Source: Flavobacteriales bacterium (GTDB lineage Bacteria > Bacteroidota > Bacteroidia > Flavobacteriales_D > CAJJDF01). From it: a DNA stretch of 64,000 bases. The stretch is taken from positions 1-64,000 of the forward strand of contig JABAYJ010000001.1 in NCBI GenBank assembly GCA_018609055.1, read 5' to 3'. The notes under the pieces were generated by a model. It ran no database searches and was not told the DNA's origin. It was given only the letters and a program-made list of their open reading frames with translations. Below, piece by piece: positions 1 through 8,761 of the stretch (its first letter is position 1; every line of letters begins with the position of its first letter). A program made the translations under genes and the position numbers.

Positions 1-1361
1 CCGATACAAAATTTACTGAAGATATTTCCAAGTAGCTCATCAGTAGATATTTCACCAGTTATTTCACCTAAAAAATGAAGTGATTGACGAATATCAACTG
101 CAACTAAATCTCCAGGTATTCCCATTTCAAGTGCATTTGTCACTTGATTGATAGCCTCATTAGCTTTTGTTAATGCTTCGTAATGACGAATATTAGTTAC
201 AACAACTTGTTGTTCTTGGGCATTTTTGGAATTAGTAATTTCAATTACTTTTTGAGTCAACTCTTCTATATTGTCTCCTTCTGAAGCAGAGATTTGGATA
301 CAATTTAATTCGTTTAAAACAGAATTATCCTTCAGTAAATCTATTTTATTAGCTACTAAAATAAAGTCAATAGATTGGTCGGTTAGTTGGGCTTTCAGTT
401 CCTCCAACTCTTTTTTCATTAAATCCAATTCCGAGCTTGCATCAAACATATAAAGCACAATAGCAGATTTTCCTGCTTTTTCTATTGCTCTTTGGATTCC
501 AATTTTTTCAATTTCGTTTTCGGTATCGCGAATTCCTGCCGTATCAATAAATCGGTATTTTATTCCTTCAATTACTATTTCATCTTCTACAATATCACGA
601 GTAGTTCCTGCAATGCTAGAAACTATCGCTTTTTCTTCTTTCAAAAATTTATTGAGCAAAGTTGATTTACCCGAATTAGGTGCTCCAACTATTGAAATTG
701 GGACTCCATTTTTAATCGCATTTCCGTAAGAAAATGAATCTATTAAACTTTTAAGTTTGGCAGAAATACGAACTAATAATTCATTCAACTGAGTTCTATC
801 TGCAAACTCAACATCCTCTTCGCTAAAATCAAGCTCTAATTCAATAAGCGAAGCAAAGTTCACTAATTCCTCTCTCAACATATTTATCTCATCCGAAAAT
901 CCTCCACGCATTTGTTGCATAGCTAACTTATGAGAAGCTTCGGTTGTAGAAGAAATTAAATCAGCAATTGCCTCGGCTTGAGATAGGTCAAACTTTCCAT
1001 TCGCAAATGCTCTCATGGAGAATTCTCCAGCTTTTGCAAGCCTACATCCTTTTGATAATAATAGTTTTAAAATTTGTTGTTGAATATAAACTGAACCGTG
1101 ACAAGCAATTTCAACTACATCTTCGCCAGTAAAAGAAGCTGGGTTTTTGAAAACCGTAATTAATACTTCATCTACTAGTTTATTATCTTCTTTTATAACA
1201 CCAAAATGAGCTGTGTGAGATTTTTGATTTCCTACTTCTTTAGAAAAAATAGAAGACACAATAGAAAAAGCTTCTGCACCAGAAACTCTAATTACAGCAA
1301 TAGCTCCCATTCCATTGGCAGTCGAAAGTGCACAAATTGTATTGTTTGAATCTAAAATCAT
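1..1361 (-). CDS. mnmE: tRNA modification GTPase MnmE (3' end cut by window edge)
   Basis: GTPase that, with MnmG, installs the carboxymethylaminomethyl group on wobble uridine U34 of certain tRNAs; cytosolic. Translating the minus strand from the ATG at 1361-1359 gives an open frame to the window edge. It begins MILDSNNTICALSTANGMGA, matching the N-terminal folate-binding domain. The G domain follows: P-loop GAPNSGKST near residue 225, TTRDI, DTAG near 270 and NKID near 335. The family's C-terminal motif FCIGK is visible up to Cys452-Ile453 and the first two bases of the Gly codon, so probably only the last two residues and the stop lie outside. It is divergent from sucD, with 114 bases between the starts. 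Identity is very secure; the only defect is the window cut. Confidence 0.96.
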   Translation of the reverse strand, partial: MILDSNNTICALSTANGMGAIAVIRVSGAEAFSIVSSIFSKEVGNQKSHTAHFGVIKEDNKLVDEVLITVFKNPASFTGEDVVEIACHGSVYIQQQILKLLLSKGCRLAKAGEFSMRAFANGKFDLSQAEAIADLISSTTEASHKLAMQQMRGGFSDEINMLREELVNFASLIELELDFSEEDVEFADRTQLNELLVRISAKLKSLIDSFSYGNAIKNGVPISIVGAPNSGKSTLLNKFLKEEKAIVSSIAGTTRDIVEDEIVIEGIKYRFIDTAGIRDTENEIEKIGIQRAIEKAGKSAIVLYMFDASSELDLMKKELEELKAQLTDQSIDFILVANKIDLLKDNSVLNELNCIQISASEGDNIEELTQKVIEITNSKNAQEQQVVVTNIRHYEALTKANEAINQVTNALEMGIPGDLVAVDIRQSLHFLGEITGEISTDELLGNIFSKFCI

Positions 1362-1419
1362 GAAACAAAATTAAGATTTATTTATGAGATTGGTAATGAA
1401 AATAATAAAGTCTTAATTT

Positions 1420-1450
1420 TTGTAAAAGAAAGGATAAAAAACTACTTTTG
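1420..1450 (+). promoter_or_regulatory. sucD promoter, flavobacterial consensus
   Basis: TTG at 1420-1422, a 20-base spacer and TACTTTTG at 1443-1450 match the Bacteroidota sigma pattern TTG-N(17-23)-TAnnTTTG. The -7 box ends 25 bases before the sucD ATG. Functional assignment is inferred from the consensus. Confidence 0.6.
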
Positions 1451-1475
1451 AGCATTCAATAAATAACAGAAAACA

Positions 1476-2348
1476 ATGAGCATATTAGTAAATAAAGATT
1501 CTAAGATAATAGTACAAGGTTTCACAGGAACTGAAGGAACTTTCCATGCAGGACAAATGATCGAATATGGATCAAATGTTGTTGGTGGTGTAACTCCAGG
1601 AAAAGGAGGGCAATCTCACCTAGATAAGCCAGTATTTAATACAGTTGAACAAGCTGTGAAAGAAACTGGAGCTAACGTTTCTATTATTTTTGTACCACCT
1701 GCTTTTGCTGCTGATGCAATTATGGAAGCTGCTGATGGAGGAATTGGAGTTATCGTTTGTATTACGGAAGGGATTCCAACTAACGATATGGTAAAAGTAA
1801 AAGAATACTTAACTGATAAAGATTCAAGATTGATTGGACCTAACTGTCCTGGGATTATAACTGCAGATGAAGCAAAAATTGGAATTATGCCAGGTTTTGT
1901 ATTCAAAAAAGGTAGAGTAGGTATTGTTTCTAAATCTGGAACATTAACTTATGAAGCTGCTGACCAAGTTGTAAAAGCTGGATTGGGAGTATCTACTGCA
2001 ATTGGTATTGGTGGAGATCCAATTATTGGAACTACTACTAAAGAAGCTGTAGAAATGTTTATGAATGACCCAGAAACTGATGCAATTGTAATGATTGGAG
2101 AAATTGGTGGAGACATGGAAGCGAAAGCTGCAAGATGGGTAAAGGAAAACAGTACTAAACCAGTTATTGGTTTTATTGCTGGACAAACTGCACCAAAAGG
2201 AAGGAAAATGGGGCATGCTGGAGCAATTGTAGGTGGTGATGATGATACTGCACAAGCTAAAATGAAAATTATGGCAGAGTGTGGAATTAGTGTTGCAAGT
2301 TCTCCTGCAGAAATTGGAAAGAAAGTTGCTGAAGCTTTAGCAAAGTAA
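1476..2348 (+). CDS. sucD: Succinate-CoA ligase (ADP-forming) subunit alpha
   Basis: Alpha subunit of succinyl-CoA synthetase, which interconverts succinyl-CoA and succinate with substrate-level ATP or GTP formation in the TCA cycle; cytosolic, working with SucB. The 290-residue length is normal for the family. The N-terminal CoA-binding Rossmann fold contains [11 protein letters not shown] and GGVTPGKGG. The phosphohistidine loop GHAGAIVGG places the catalytic His at residue 247, close to His246 of the E. coli enzyme. sucB is not in the window, so the two subunits are unlinked here. The gene has its own promoter and ends in a strong palindromic terminator shared with the convergent HIT gene. 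Confidence 0.97.
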   Translation: MSILVNKDSKIIVQGFTGTEGTFHAGQMIEYGSNVVGGVTPGKGGQSHLDKPVFNTVEQAVKETGANVSIIFVPPAFAADAIMEAADGGIGVIVCITEGIPTNDMVKVKEYLTDKDSRLIGPNCPGIITADEAKIGIMPGFVFKKGRVGIVSKSGTLTYEAADQVVKAGLGVSTAIGIGGDPIIGTTTKEAVEMFMNDPETDAIVMIGEIGGDMEAKAARWVKENSTKPVIGFIAGQTAPKGRKMGHAGAIVGGDDDTAQAKMKIMAECGISVASSPAEIGKKVAEALAK

Positions 2349-2372
2349 TCTAAATTAGATTTTATATAAAAA

Positions 2373-2400
2373 AAGGGCTTGAATAATTATTCAAGCCCTT
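2373..2400. terminator. Bidirectional terminator between sucD and the HIT gene
   Basis: A perfect 28-base palindrome with arms aagggcttgaat and attcaagccctt, flanked by an A-run on the left and a T-run on the right. It can therefore end transcripts from both convergent genes. Confidence 0.88.
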
Positions 2401-2421
2401 TTTTGTTGGAGTAAATTTTAA

Positions 2422-2808
2422 CTATCCGTTAATCTTTGCTAGCACATCTAACATTTCTTCTTTAGATAAAGAAAGTTTAGCACGAGTAAAGTTAACATCA
2501 TCAGCTGTATTCATAGGGACAAGGTGAATATGTGCATGTGGTACTTCTAGTCCAATAATAGAAACGCCTATTCTTTCACAAGGAATAGCTTTTTCGACCT
2601 TTAGAGCCACTTTCTTAGCAAAAACCATCATTTCCCCAAGAACGTTATCTTCTACATCAAAAATGTAATCTATTTCAACTTTAGGTATTACCAAAGTATG
2701 TCCTTTAGCCAAAGGGCTAATATCTAAAAAAGCCAAAAACTTATCGTCTTCAGCTATTTTATAACAAGGAATTTCTCCTTCTATTATTTTTGTAAAAATG
2801 GTTGCCAT
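2422..2808 (-). CDS. HIT family nucleotide-binding hydrolase
   Basis: Histidine-triad protein of 128 residues. The family hydrolyses nucleoside phosphoramidates, AMP-lysine adducts or dinucleotides; the substrate here cannot be told from sequence. It begins MATIFTKIIEGEIPCYKI, typical of the Hint branch. The active-site triad is HAHIHL with His91, His93 and His95. It follows greA with a one-base overlap (TAATG), so the two are translated from one message and probably coupled. It ends just before the bidirectional terminator shared with sucD. The family call is secure; the physiological role is unknown. Confidence 0.93.
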   Translation of the reverse strand: MATIFTKIIEGEIPCYKIAEDDKFLAFLDISPLAKGHTLVIPKVEIDYIFDVEDNVLGEMMVFAKKVALKVEKAIPCERIGVSIIGLEVPHAHIHLVPMNTADDVNFTRAKLSLSKEEMLDVLAKING

Positions 2809-3281
2809 TATCTATTAATTTCTAAGATTTCGAATTGAATAGTTCCTCCAGGAGTTACAACATCTGCAATATCACCAACACTATGTCCAAGTAATCCTTT
2901 TCCAATTGGTGAATCAACAGAAACCTTTTTAGCTTTTAAATCCGCTTCGTTTTCGGCTACTAAAGTGTAAACCATTTCTTTATTGGTTTTCATGTGTCTT
3001 ATCTTAACTATAGAAAGTATAAGAGCTTTGGAAGTATCCATCCCAGTATCATCTAATACTCGAGCACTAGAAATGATCGTTTTTAACTTTGAAATTTTCA
3101 TCTCAAGTAATCCTTGAGCTTCCTTTGCAGCATCATATTCAGCATTTTCAGATAAATCTCCTTTATCTCTAGCCTCACCTATTTGTACTGAAATTCTAGG
3201 TCTTTCAAAAGTTTCACATTCGTATAACTCGTCTTTTAAAGACTTTAATCCTTCTGCTGTGTAATAAGTAATATCTGCCAT
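2808..3281 (-). CDS. greA: Transcription elongation factor GreA
   Basis: Binds the RNA polymerase secondary channel and stimulates cleavage of backtracked transcripts. The 157-residue length is standard. The N-terminal coiled coil carries the acidic tip region RDKGDLSENAEYD (about residues 38-50). The C-terminal FKBP-like domain contains SPIGKGLLGHSVGD. The stop shares a base with the start of the HIT gene, forming a two-gene operon. A hairpin with a T-run at 3313-3340 lies directly upstream and probably ends the preceding PorV-family transcript, so a greA promoter would be expected between them or read through from 3364. Confidence 0.96.
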   Translation of the reverse strand: MADITYYTAEGLKSLKDELYECETFERPRISVQIGEARDKGDLSENAEYDAAKEAQGLLEMKISKLKTIISSARVLDDTGMDTSKALILSIVKIRHMKTNKEMVYTLVAENEADLKAKKVSVDSPIGKGLLGHSVGDIADVVTPGGTIQFEILEINR

Positions 3282-3312
3282 AACTTTCTCTCTTTAGTGA
3301 GTTGATATAACG

Positions 3313-3340
3313 AAAAAAGAGAATCTTTCGACTCTCTTTT
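3313..3340 (-). terminator. Probable terminator after the PorV-family gene
   Basis: Inverted repeat aaaagaga / tctctttt around a ten-base loop, followed on the minus strand by a T-run. It lies downstream of the PorV-family gene and upstream of greA. The stem is short (8 bp), so termination may be partial. Confidence 0.55.
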
Positions 3341-3356
3341 AGATTTCGTATATAAA

Positions 3357-3389
3357 CAAATATACAAATTTTTATTTATTTGATTCCAA
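3357..3389 (-). promoter_or_regulatory. Possible greA promoter, minus strand
   Basis: Read on the minus strand, TTG at 3389-3387, a 22-base spacer and TATATTTG at 3364-3357 fit the flavobacterial consensus. The hairpin at 3313-3340 would then lie in the 5' leader, which makes the assignment uncertain. Confidence 0.35.
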
Positions 3390-3401
3390 CAAGGGAAATT
3401 T

Positions 3402-4469
3402 CTATTCCTCTTCTTCTGCGTCTCTTCCTAAATTAAGTCTTATTCCTATTCCATGAATAGAACCCAATACTGGTGCAGTCCTGAAAGAATAATCAATACC
3501 CATAGTTGAACCATTCTTTCCGAAAGGTAAATCTAATGATACTCCTGCAGTAGGACCTGAAAGTGCAGATAATGTTTCCGTTTCAGAAAAGATACCTTTT
3601 TCATACGCTATTCCTGCTCTTAAAATAACAACTACTTTTTTGAAGTCTAAATTGTACTCTGCTCCTGCTCTAAACTGATCTCTTTGAAACGAGTTTGAAG
3701 TAAAAGTTCCAGCTAGTGTTAAAATGTTTTCTTTAATCATGAAATCATAAGCTCCAGAAATATTAATCAAAGATGGTAACTCAAAGTTTGCTGTTCTTTG
3801 CTCAGTTGTTGTAGCAATTTCAGTAAAAGGGTTAACAGTTTCAATTGCAAATCCATCTCCTTTATATGTCATTGGTGGTCCAACATTTTTAAGAGCTAAT
3901 CCAATTTTAATTTGATCTCTTTCTCCTGTTACATATCTAACTCCTGCATCAAAAGCAAATCCTGTAGATCTTGCATTAGCAATACCTTCACTCAGTATTT
4001 TGATATTTAAACCTCCTGTAATAGAAGTAGAAAATTCTCTTGCATAAGCTAAGCTTAAAAGTAAACTCGATGGAGAAAATGTTCCTAATCCTCCTTCTGG
4101 TAATTCAGTAGTAGTAATTGGAATATCCCCATAATTAGTATTCATCATGCTAATTGCAATAACGTTTGACTCACCTACTCTTTGAGCTAATCCAACAGAA
4201 TTAATTTTAATTCCTGTTGACTGCATCCAAGTAGTATTGGTAAATCCTATTTCAGTTTTATCAGCTAAGGCTAATCCAGCAACATTTAATTGTATTGCCT
4301 CAAGTCCTTTAACGTGAGCTCCACCAGCACTTCCCCAAGCAGATGATCTTGCCCATGGGTTAATTAGTAATTGTGTTGAACCAGCTGCTCCAATTCTGTC
4401 CTCATTCCCTGCAAGAGATACAGAACCTAAAAAGGCTGCTACTGTTAATAATGTTAGTTTTAATTTCAT
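3402..4469 (-). CDS. PorV/PorQ family outer-membrane beta-barrel protein
   Basis: A 355-residue protein with a Sec signal peptide (MKLKLTLLTVAAFLGSVSLA, cleavage near residue 20). The start of the mature chain, GAAGSTQLLINPWARSSAWG followed by an Asn-Val-Ala-Gly-Leu segment, is characteristic of the PorV/PorQ (FadL-related) family. Alternating hydrophobic strands continue to the C-terminus, which ends in an acidic EEEE tail. In T9SS, PorV carries exported substrates from the SprA translocon to the attachment machinery. This copy is not in a T9SS core locus but is third in a trio after a TonB-dependent receptor and a giant secreted protein (42-base gap), so I infer a dedicated partner of that protein. 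It is probably not the housekeeping PorV, hence no symbol. Confidence 0.82.
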   Translation of the reverse strand: MKLKLTLLTVAAFLGSVSLAGNEDRIGAAGSTQLLINPWARSSAWGSAGGAHVKGLEAIQLNVAGLALADKTEIGFTNTTWMQSTGIKINSVGLAQRVGESNVIAISMMNTNYGDIPITTTELPEGGLGTFSPSSLLLSLAYAREFSTSITGGLNIKILSEGIANARSTGFAFDAGVRYVTGERDQIKIGLALKNVGPPMTYKGDGFAIETVNPFTEIATTTEQRTANFELPSLINISGAYDFMIKENILTLAGTFTSNSFQRDQFRAGAEYNLDFKKVVVILRAGIAYEKGIFSETETLSALSGPTAGVSLDLPFGKNGSTMGIDYSFRTAPVLGSIHGIGIRLNLGRDAEEEE

Positions 4470-4511
4470 ACTGTATAAGTTTGGTCTATTAAAATTAGTT
4501 TTAAATCTGGA

Positions 4512-7500
4512 TTAAAAGTTTGTCAAATCTGGTGGTCTTAATGCACCAAACCATTTAACTACTTTCTCTCCTACTTCTGGTACATCTACATGAATAATGT
4601 AAACACCTCCTGCGATTGGTACTCCATTCGCGTTTTGTAAATCCCAGTCAATTGATGTAAGTGGATCATCTTTTGTTAAAGTTCTTACTAATGAACCTCC
4701 TACATTATAGATTCTTACTGTACATTTTTCTGGTAAGTTAGTAATCTTAACTCTTGTATCTAATCTTGAATTCTCATAGTTAGAGTATGCATAGTAAGGA
4801 TTAGGTACAATATTTATTAAATCAAGTGCACTTTTAGCCGTATCCAAATCATTGATACCAGTTGCTACTGAATTAGTATTGAACTTATATAAGTTAAACC
4901 ATTCGTTAATACTATTAGCTTCATCATTATTAGTTAAATTGCCTTGAAAATTTACAACATAACCATTATTTGCATATCTCTCGTAATCAGTTTTAACTCT
5001 CACTTTTAAGATTGCATCAGTAGAAAGGAAAGTTTGACCTGGAAGTGTCATTGGCATTCCTACCCACATACAAGCTGTCCAAGCATCTCTATGGCTAATT
5101 GAAGAAGTACTAGATAATTTATTATATAATTCTCTCCCTTCATCATAATTTCTAATAGCACCAGGTCTAGAGGCTACGTTAGTAGGTATAGTAATAAGAT
5201 CATTATTTCTGAAAATATACAGATAATGCTTTCCTCCTGCTATCCATGTTCCAAGACCTTCTGTGAAAGTAGAAGTAGGGTTAAACATCATGTCTCTTCC
5301 ATTATCTCCTGCTAACCATGAATCTTCTCCATAAACAACATTCAATCTTTCACCAGTTTCCACATCAATAACATATCCTGGGAACCATCCCATTCCTGTT
5401 GCACTGACTAAATCTCCATCTCCACTGTTGTAACCAGCATCTCCAGATTTTCTTCCATTCTTATCAATAGAAGCTGATGCTCTTACTGAAAGTTTAGCTG
5501 CTCCACCCTCGGCCAAACTCGTCTTGTCTTGAGTTTCAATAACGGGACATCTAGTCCATAGTGATTTATCAGTAGTATATACTACATCAACACTATGTAA
5601 ATTAGCTAGTGAGTTTTTTGAAAATAAATTTAAAGCAGTTGGTGCTCCAGAAAGATATGAAATTGACCCTATAGGTTGGTTATCACCTTCTGAACCAGAC
5701 AGTAATCTAAATGGAGTGAAACTTCCTCCAAGAACAGTCTCAAACTGTTGTTCATCATCTAAACCTTGGTAGTCACTAAACGGACCTTCTGGAGTAGCAG
5801 GATCATTAATTTGAGCTCCACTTCTTATCCAGTTTCTATCAGAGTTACCGTCTACATCAGAGAAACCAAATAACCATGGTTTACTTTCATCATCATACTC
5901 TAAACTCCAAGTAATTAACTCAGAAGCTAATTCATCTGCTCCTGTTGATATTCCTGGGTCAGTTTTAACTGCTCTTGTAGGATGAATGTATTGTTCAATG
6001 TTAATAGAGAAACCTAATTCTGGGAATAATTGTTCATATCCTAGTGCTATACTTTCTGCTGAAGTATATACTTCACTTGTACTAATTCTAGTTAATTCCC
6101 ATGTTGCTTCTGCTAATTCATCATTAGCATCTTTTACAAACCTTAATTCATAATCATCTGCTATTAAATTTAATGGATCAATCACTTTAATATCGACTGG
6201 TCCTTTTCCTGCAGCATAAGTTAATTCGTCAGACCTTCTATTTCTTGCTGCTGCAAGTCTAGATTCATCAGTTAAATCTAATTCTCTTCCACCGTTACCC
6301 ATTCCTTCAATTCTAGTGATTTCAACTCCATCACCATAATTCGCATTCTGAACAGTTCCACCAGCTTCTGGAGAAGGGATGTGAGGAATTCCTTTATATT
6401 TAGCAATTTCACCACCATCAAATCCTTTTCTACTTGAAATATAAGGTTTTTGTTGTCCATCTAAAGAACCGGCATCTGTTGGATCGTATTTTTTAAATTC
6501 ATTATACCCGTAGGCAATAATCATAAAATAATAAGACTTATGATTAACCAATCTACTATCACCTTGAGCAAATAAATCATCTGTTACTCTTAATGAGTGC
6601 TTAATTCCTTCATCTGTTCCGTTTACCATTAATTGTGGCACACCAACATTCATTACAGCATCAACTGAATAATTAATTAATTGAGTTACTCCATTAGCAA
6701 TATCATATTGAGCAACTAATCTTGATTTATCTACATCATTTAAATCTGAAGCTGATACAGTATTGTCTTTTAATTGGAAAACTTGATATCCTTCAAATGT
6801 GTAGAAGTTGTTTTTACCATTTACAGTTTTTAACGAATCAACTAATAAATTAGTATCAATTGTTGGATCAATTCTAAAATAAGATTCAATATCACCACCA
6901 TTAGCTTTAGGATCGATAGTTAAAATCAATTCTTTGTCCAACTCTTGTAAAGCCAATTTTGGCGCATCTGGTCCTTCAAGGATTTCGAAACAGTTATCAA
7001 ATAAACTTTGTGCTTTATCATCAGCTTGCTTCATTTTAGCAATTGAAGATAAATTTCCACTTGTACCTCTCCCGTAAACCACACCAACAGTAATGTTGTT
7101 AAGTGCTCCTGGCTCCAATGTAAATGGACCTGCAGATTGCATAAATCTTCTGTCTCCTGCAGGTGTTCCTGCTGCAAACTCAGAAAAAGCTGTTCCTGAT
7201 TGACTTAAATCACCTCCTGTTCCCCATCCTTCAGGGTCAGAATTTATTCCAGTTGCAGGATCATCTGTGTACATAAAATCACAAGCTAAAGTTGATACAT
7301 TTTGTGCTCCTGGATAACCTGTCCCTCCATATCTAAACTCAGAACCATCTTTCCAAAAACCACTTAAATAACGGTAATGTTGTACTGCATTATTTGCATC
7401 AGGATCTCCTTGTGTTGCTCCTGCTCCATTCGTATAGTATACGAATTTTCTCATACCAAATCTTTCGTTATCTATTACACCATCTTCATAACCAATTCCA

Positions 7501-8750
7501 TTTCCTGGTATTGCTTTAGTTTCTGGGTCAGCTGCACCATTTACATAGTAAAGGTTATCAACACCATCATTATTTTGGTAAGGTCCTTCAAAGAAATCAA
7601 CCCCAACTGATGGAGGATTTGCTCCATAAGCTATAGCTCCACCTGATGGATTATCATCAATTGCATCAGCATTATAAACAAAACCTAATCCTCTGCTTAC
7701 ATCACAACCAACATAATCATCTACTGCTGCACCTAAATCTGGATCAACATATTGTCCGAAATAAGTTTCAAATAATGTTTGAGTAGAACGGTTAATTAAC
7801 TCATAGTTATAGAAAGTCATATCATTAATTTCATCATTTGTAGCAAATGAGAAAGCTTGAGCTCTAATTTCCATTCCAATTGGCTCACCACCAGACTCAG
7901 TATGAATATTTCCATTATCATTAAAAATCCACCAAATAGTGTAATCTCCAAATAATCTAATGTCTCTATCACTTCTACAGTCGTAGTTTGCGTCATCATC
8001 TTCAAAACTATAGAAAGGATAATCACCATCTAGAGGATTATACAATCCGTCTTTTCCACTTGCTCCATTTGGATTATCGAAAAAAGGTGCGATATAAAAA
8101 TCTTGATCTTTACCTGGAGATGGATCTCCATGAGCAGGCCACTCTAAAATACTAGTAGGTATTGCATATCCTGGAAAATCTACAGCAGCATCACAATTTG
8201 GGTCTTGAGAACACTTGTACCATGATCTAAACTCATTTACATCCTGTCTAGTAATTACATAAAACTTATCCCATTTTGCACATTCTACTTGATCAATAGC
8301 AGCTGCTCCAAAATCTTTTTTATCGCTTCCGTTACCCGAATTCGGACTTACAGACAATGGTCCTGGCCAGTAGTCGTTACCATCACCTCTAAATCTAATT
8401 GCAGCTAATTTCAATTGATTGGTAGCATCTACACCACCCATCCAAAGTCCCCCTGCAAATATAGGTGCAGTTCCTGCACCTTTAGGCACAAAATAAGAGG
8501 CTCTAGATAAGGATCTATTTAACCACAGTAATCCACTGTTTTCAATATAAGCACTAACATTGTTAAAGTCTAATACTCTGTTTTGACTTGCTGGTGCACA
8601 ATCTCCTGCTCTTGATGAGATGTTACTCCCATTGTTATTACTTGAAGTAGTATTGCTTTTTGCTCCTACCCATTCTCTTGAAAAAGATTGAGATGCACAT
8701 AGCAATCCTACAGTAATTAACGATAATTTAAATAATAATTTAGTTTTCAT
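4512..8750 (-). CDS. Giant secreted protein with T9SS-like C-terminal domain, partner of PorV-family barrel
   Basis: A 1412-residue exported protein of unknown function. It has a signal peptide (MKTKLLFKLSLITVGLLCAS, ending SFS near residue 24). The body is rich in Asp, Gly and aromatic residues, with many short acidic stretches that could bind calcium; no catalytic motif is recognisable. The last ~95 residues look like a T9SS or FlgD-like Ig fold: NIVPNPYYAYS, a VRIYNVGGSLVRTLTK strand pair, then GVYIIHVDV. Unusually, the chain continues past the normal sorting-domain end with KWFGALRPPDLTNF. It lies 11 bases after the TonB-dependent receptor and 42 bases before the PorV-family gene, so all three are probably co-transcribed. 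Export by T9SS is inferred. Confidence 0.75.
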   Translation of the reverse strand: MKTKLLFKLSLITVGLLCASQSFSREWVGAKSNTTSSNNNGSNISSRAGDCAPASQNRVLDFNNVSAYIENSGLLWLNRSLSRASYFVPKGAGTAPIFAGGLWMGGVDATNQLKLAAIRFRGDGNDYWPGPLSVSPNSGNGSDKKDFGAAAIDQVECAKWDKFYVITRQDVNEFRSWYKCSQDPNCDAAVDFPGYAIPTSILEWPAHGDPSPGKDQDFYIAPFFDNPNGASGKDGLYNPLDGDYPFYSFEDDDANYDCRSDRDIRLFGDYTIWWIFNDNGNIHTESGGEPIGMEIRAQAFSFATNDEINDMTFYNYELINRSTQTLFETYFGQYVDPDLGAAVDDYVGCDVSRGLGFVYNADAIDDNPSGGAIAYGANPPSVGVDFFEGPYQNNDGVDNLYYVNGAADPETKAIPGNGIGYEDGVIDNERFGMRKFVYYTNGAGATQGDPDANNAVQHYRYLSGFWKDGSEFRYGGTGYPGAQNVSTLACDFMYTDDPATGINSDPEGWGTGGDLSQSGTAFSEFAAGTPAGDRRFMQSAGPFTLEPGALNNITVGVVYGRGTSGNLSSIAKMKQADDKAQSLFDNCFEILEGPDAPKLALQELDKELILTIDPKANGGDIESYFRIDPTIDTNLLVDSLKTVNGKNNFYTFEGYQVFQLKDNTVSASDLNDVDKSRLVAQYDIANGVTQLINYSVDAVMNVGVPQLMVNGTDEGIKHSLRVTDDLFAQGDSRLVNHKSYYFMIIAYGYNEFKKYDPTDAGSLDGQQKPYISSRKGFDGGEIAKYKGIPHIPSPEAGGTVQNANYGDGVEITRIEGMGNGGRELDLTDESRLAAARNRRSDELTYAAGKGPVDIKVIDPLNLIADDYELRFVKDANDELAEATWELTRISTSEVYTSAESIALGYEQLFPELGFSINIEQYIHPTRAVKTDPGISTGADELASELITWSLEYDDESKPWLFGFSDVDGNSDRNWIRSGAQINDPATPEGPFSDYQGLDDEQQFETVLGGSFTPFRLLSGSEGDNQPIGSISYLSGAPTALNLFSKNSLANLHSVDVVYTTDKSLWTRCPVIETQDKTSLAEGGAAKLSVRASASIDKNGRKSGDAGYNSGDGDLVSATGMGWFPGYVIDVETGERLNVVYGEDSWLAGDNGRDMMFNPTSTFTEGLGTWIAGGKHYLYIFRNNDLITIPTNVASRPGAIRNYDEGRELYNKLSSTSSISHRDAWTACMWVGMPMTLPGQTFLSTDAILKVRVKTDYERYANNGYVVNFQGNLTNNDEANSINEWFNLYKFNTNSVATGINDLDTAKSALDLINIVPNPYYAYSNYENSRLDTRVKITNLPEKCTVRIYNVGGSLVRTLTKDDPLTSIDWDLQNANGVPIAGGVYIIHVDVPEVGEKVVKWFGALRPPDLTNF

Positions 8751-8761
8751 GATTCTGAAAT

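Noticed and set aside
1616..2255. Minus-strand frames of 96 and 103 residues inside sucD
   Set aside because: Antisense shadows of a secure core gene; no recognisable protein and no promoter.
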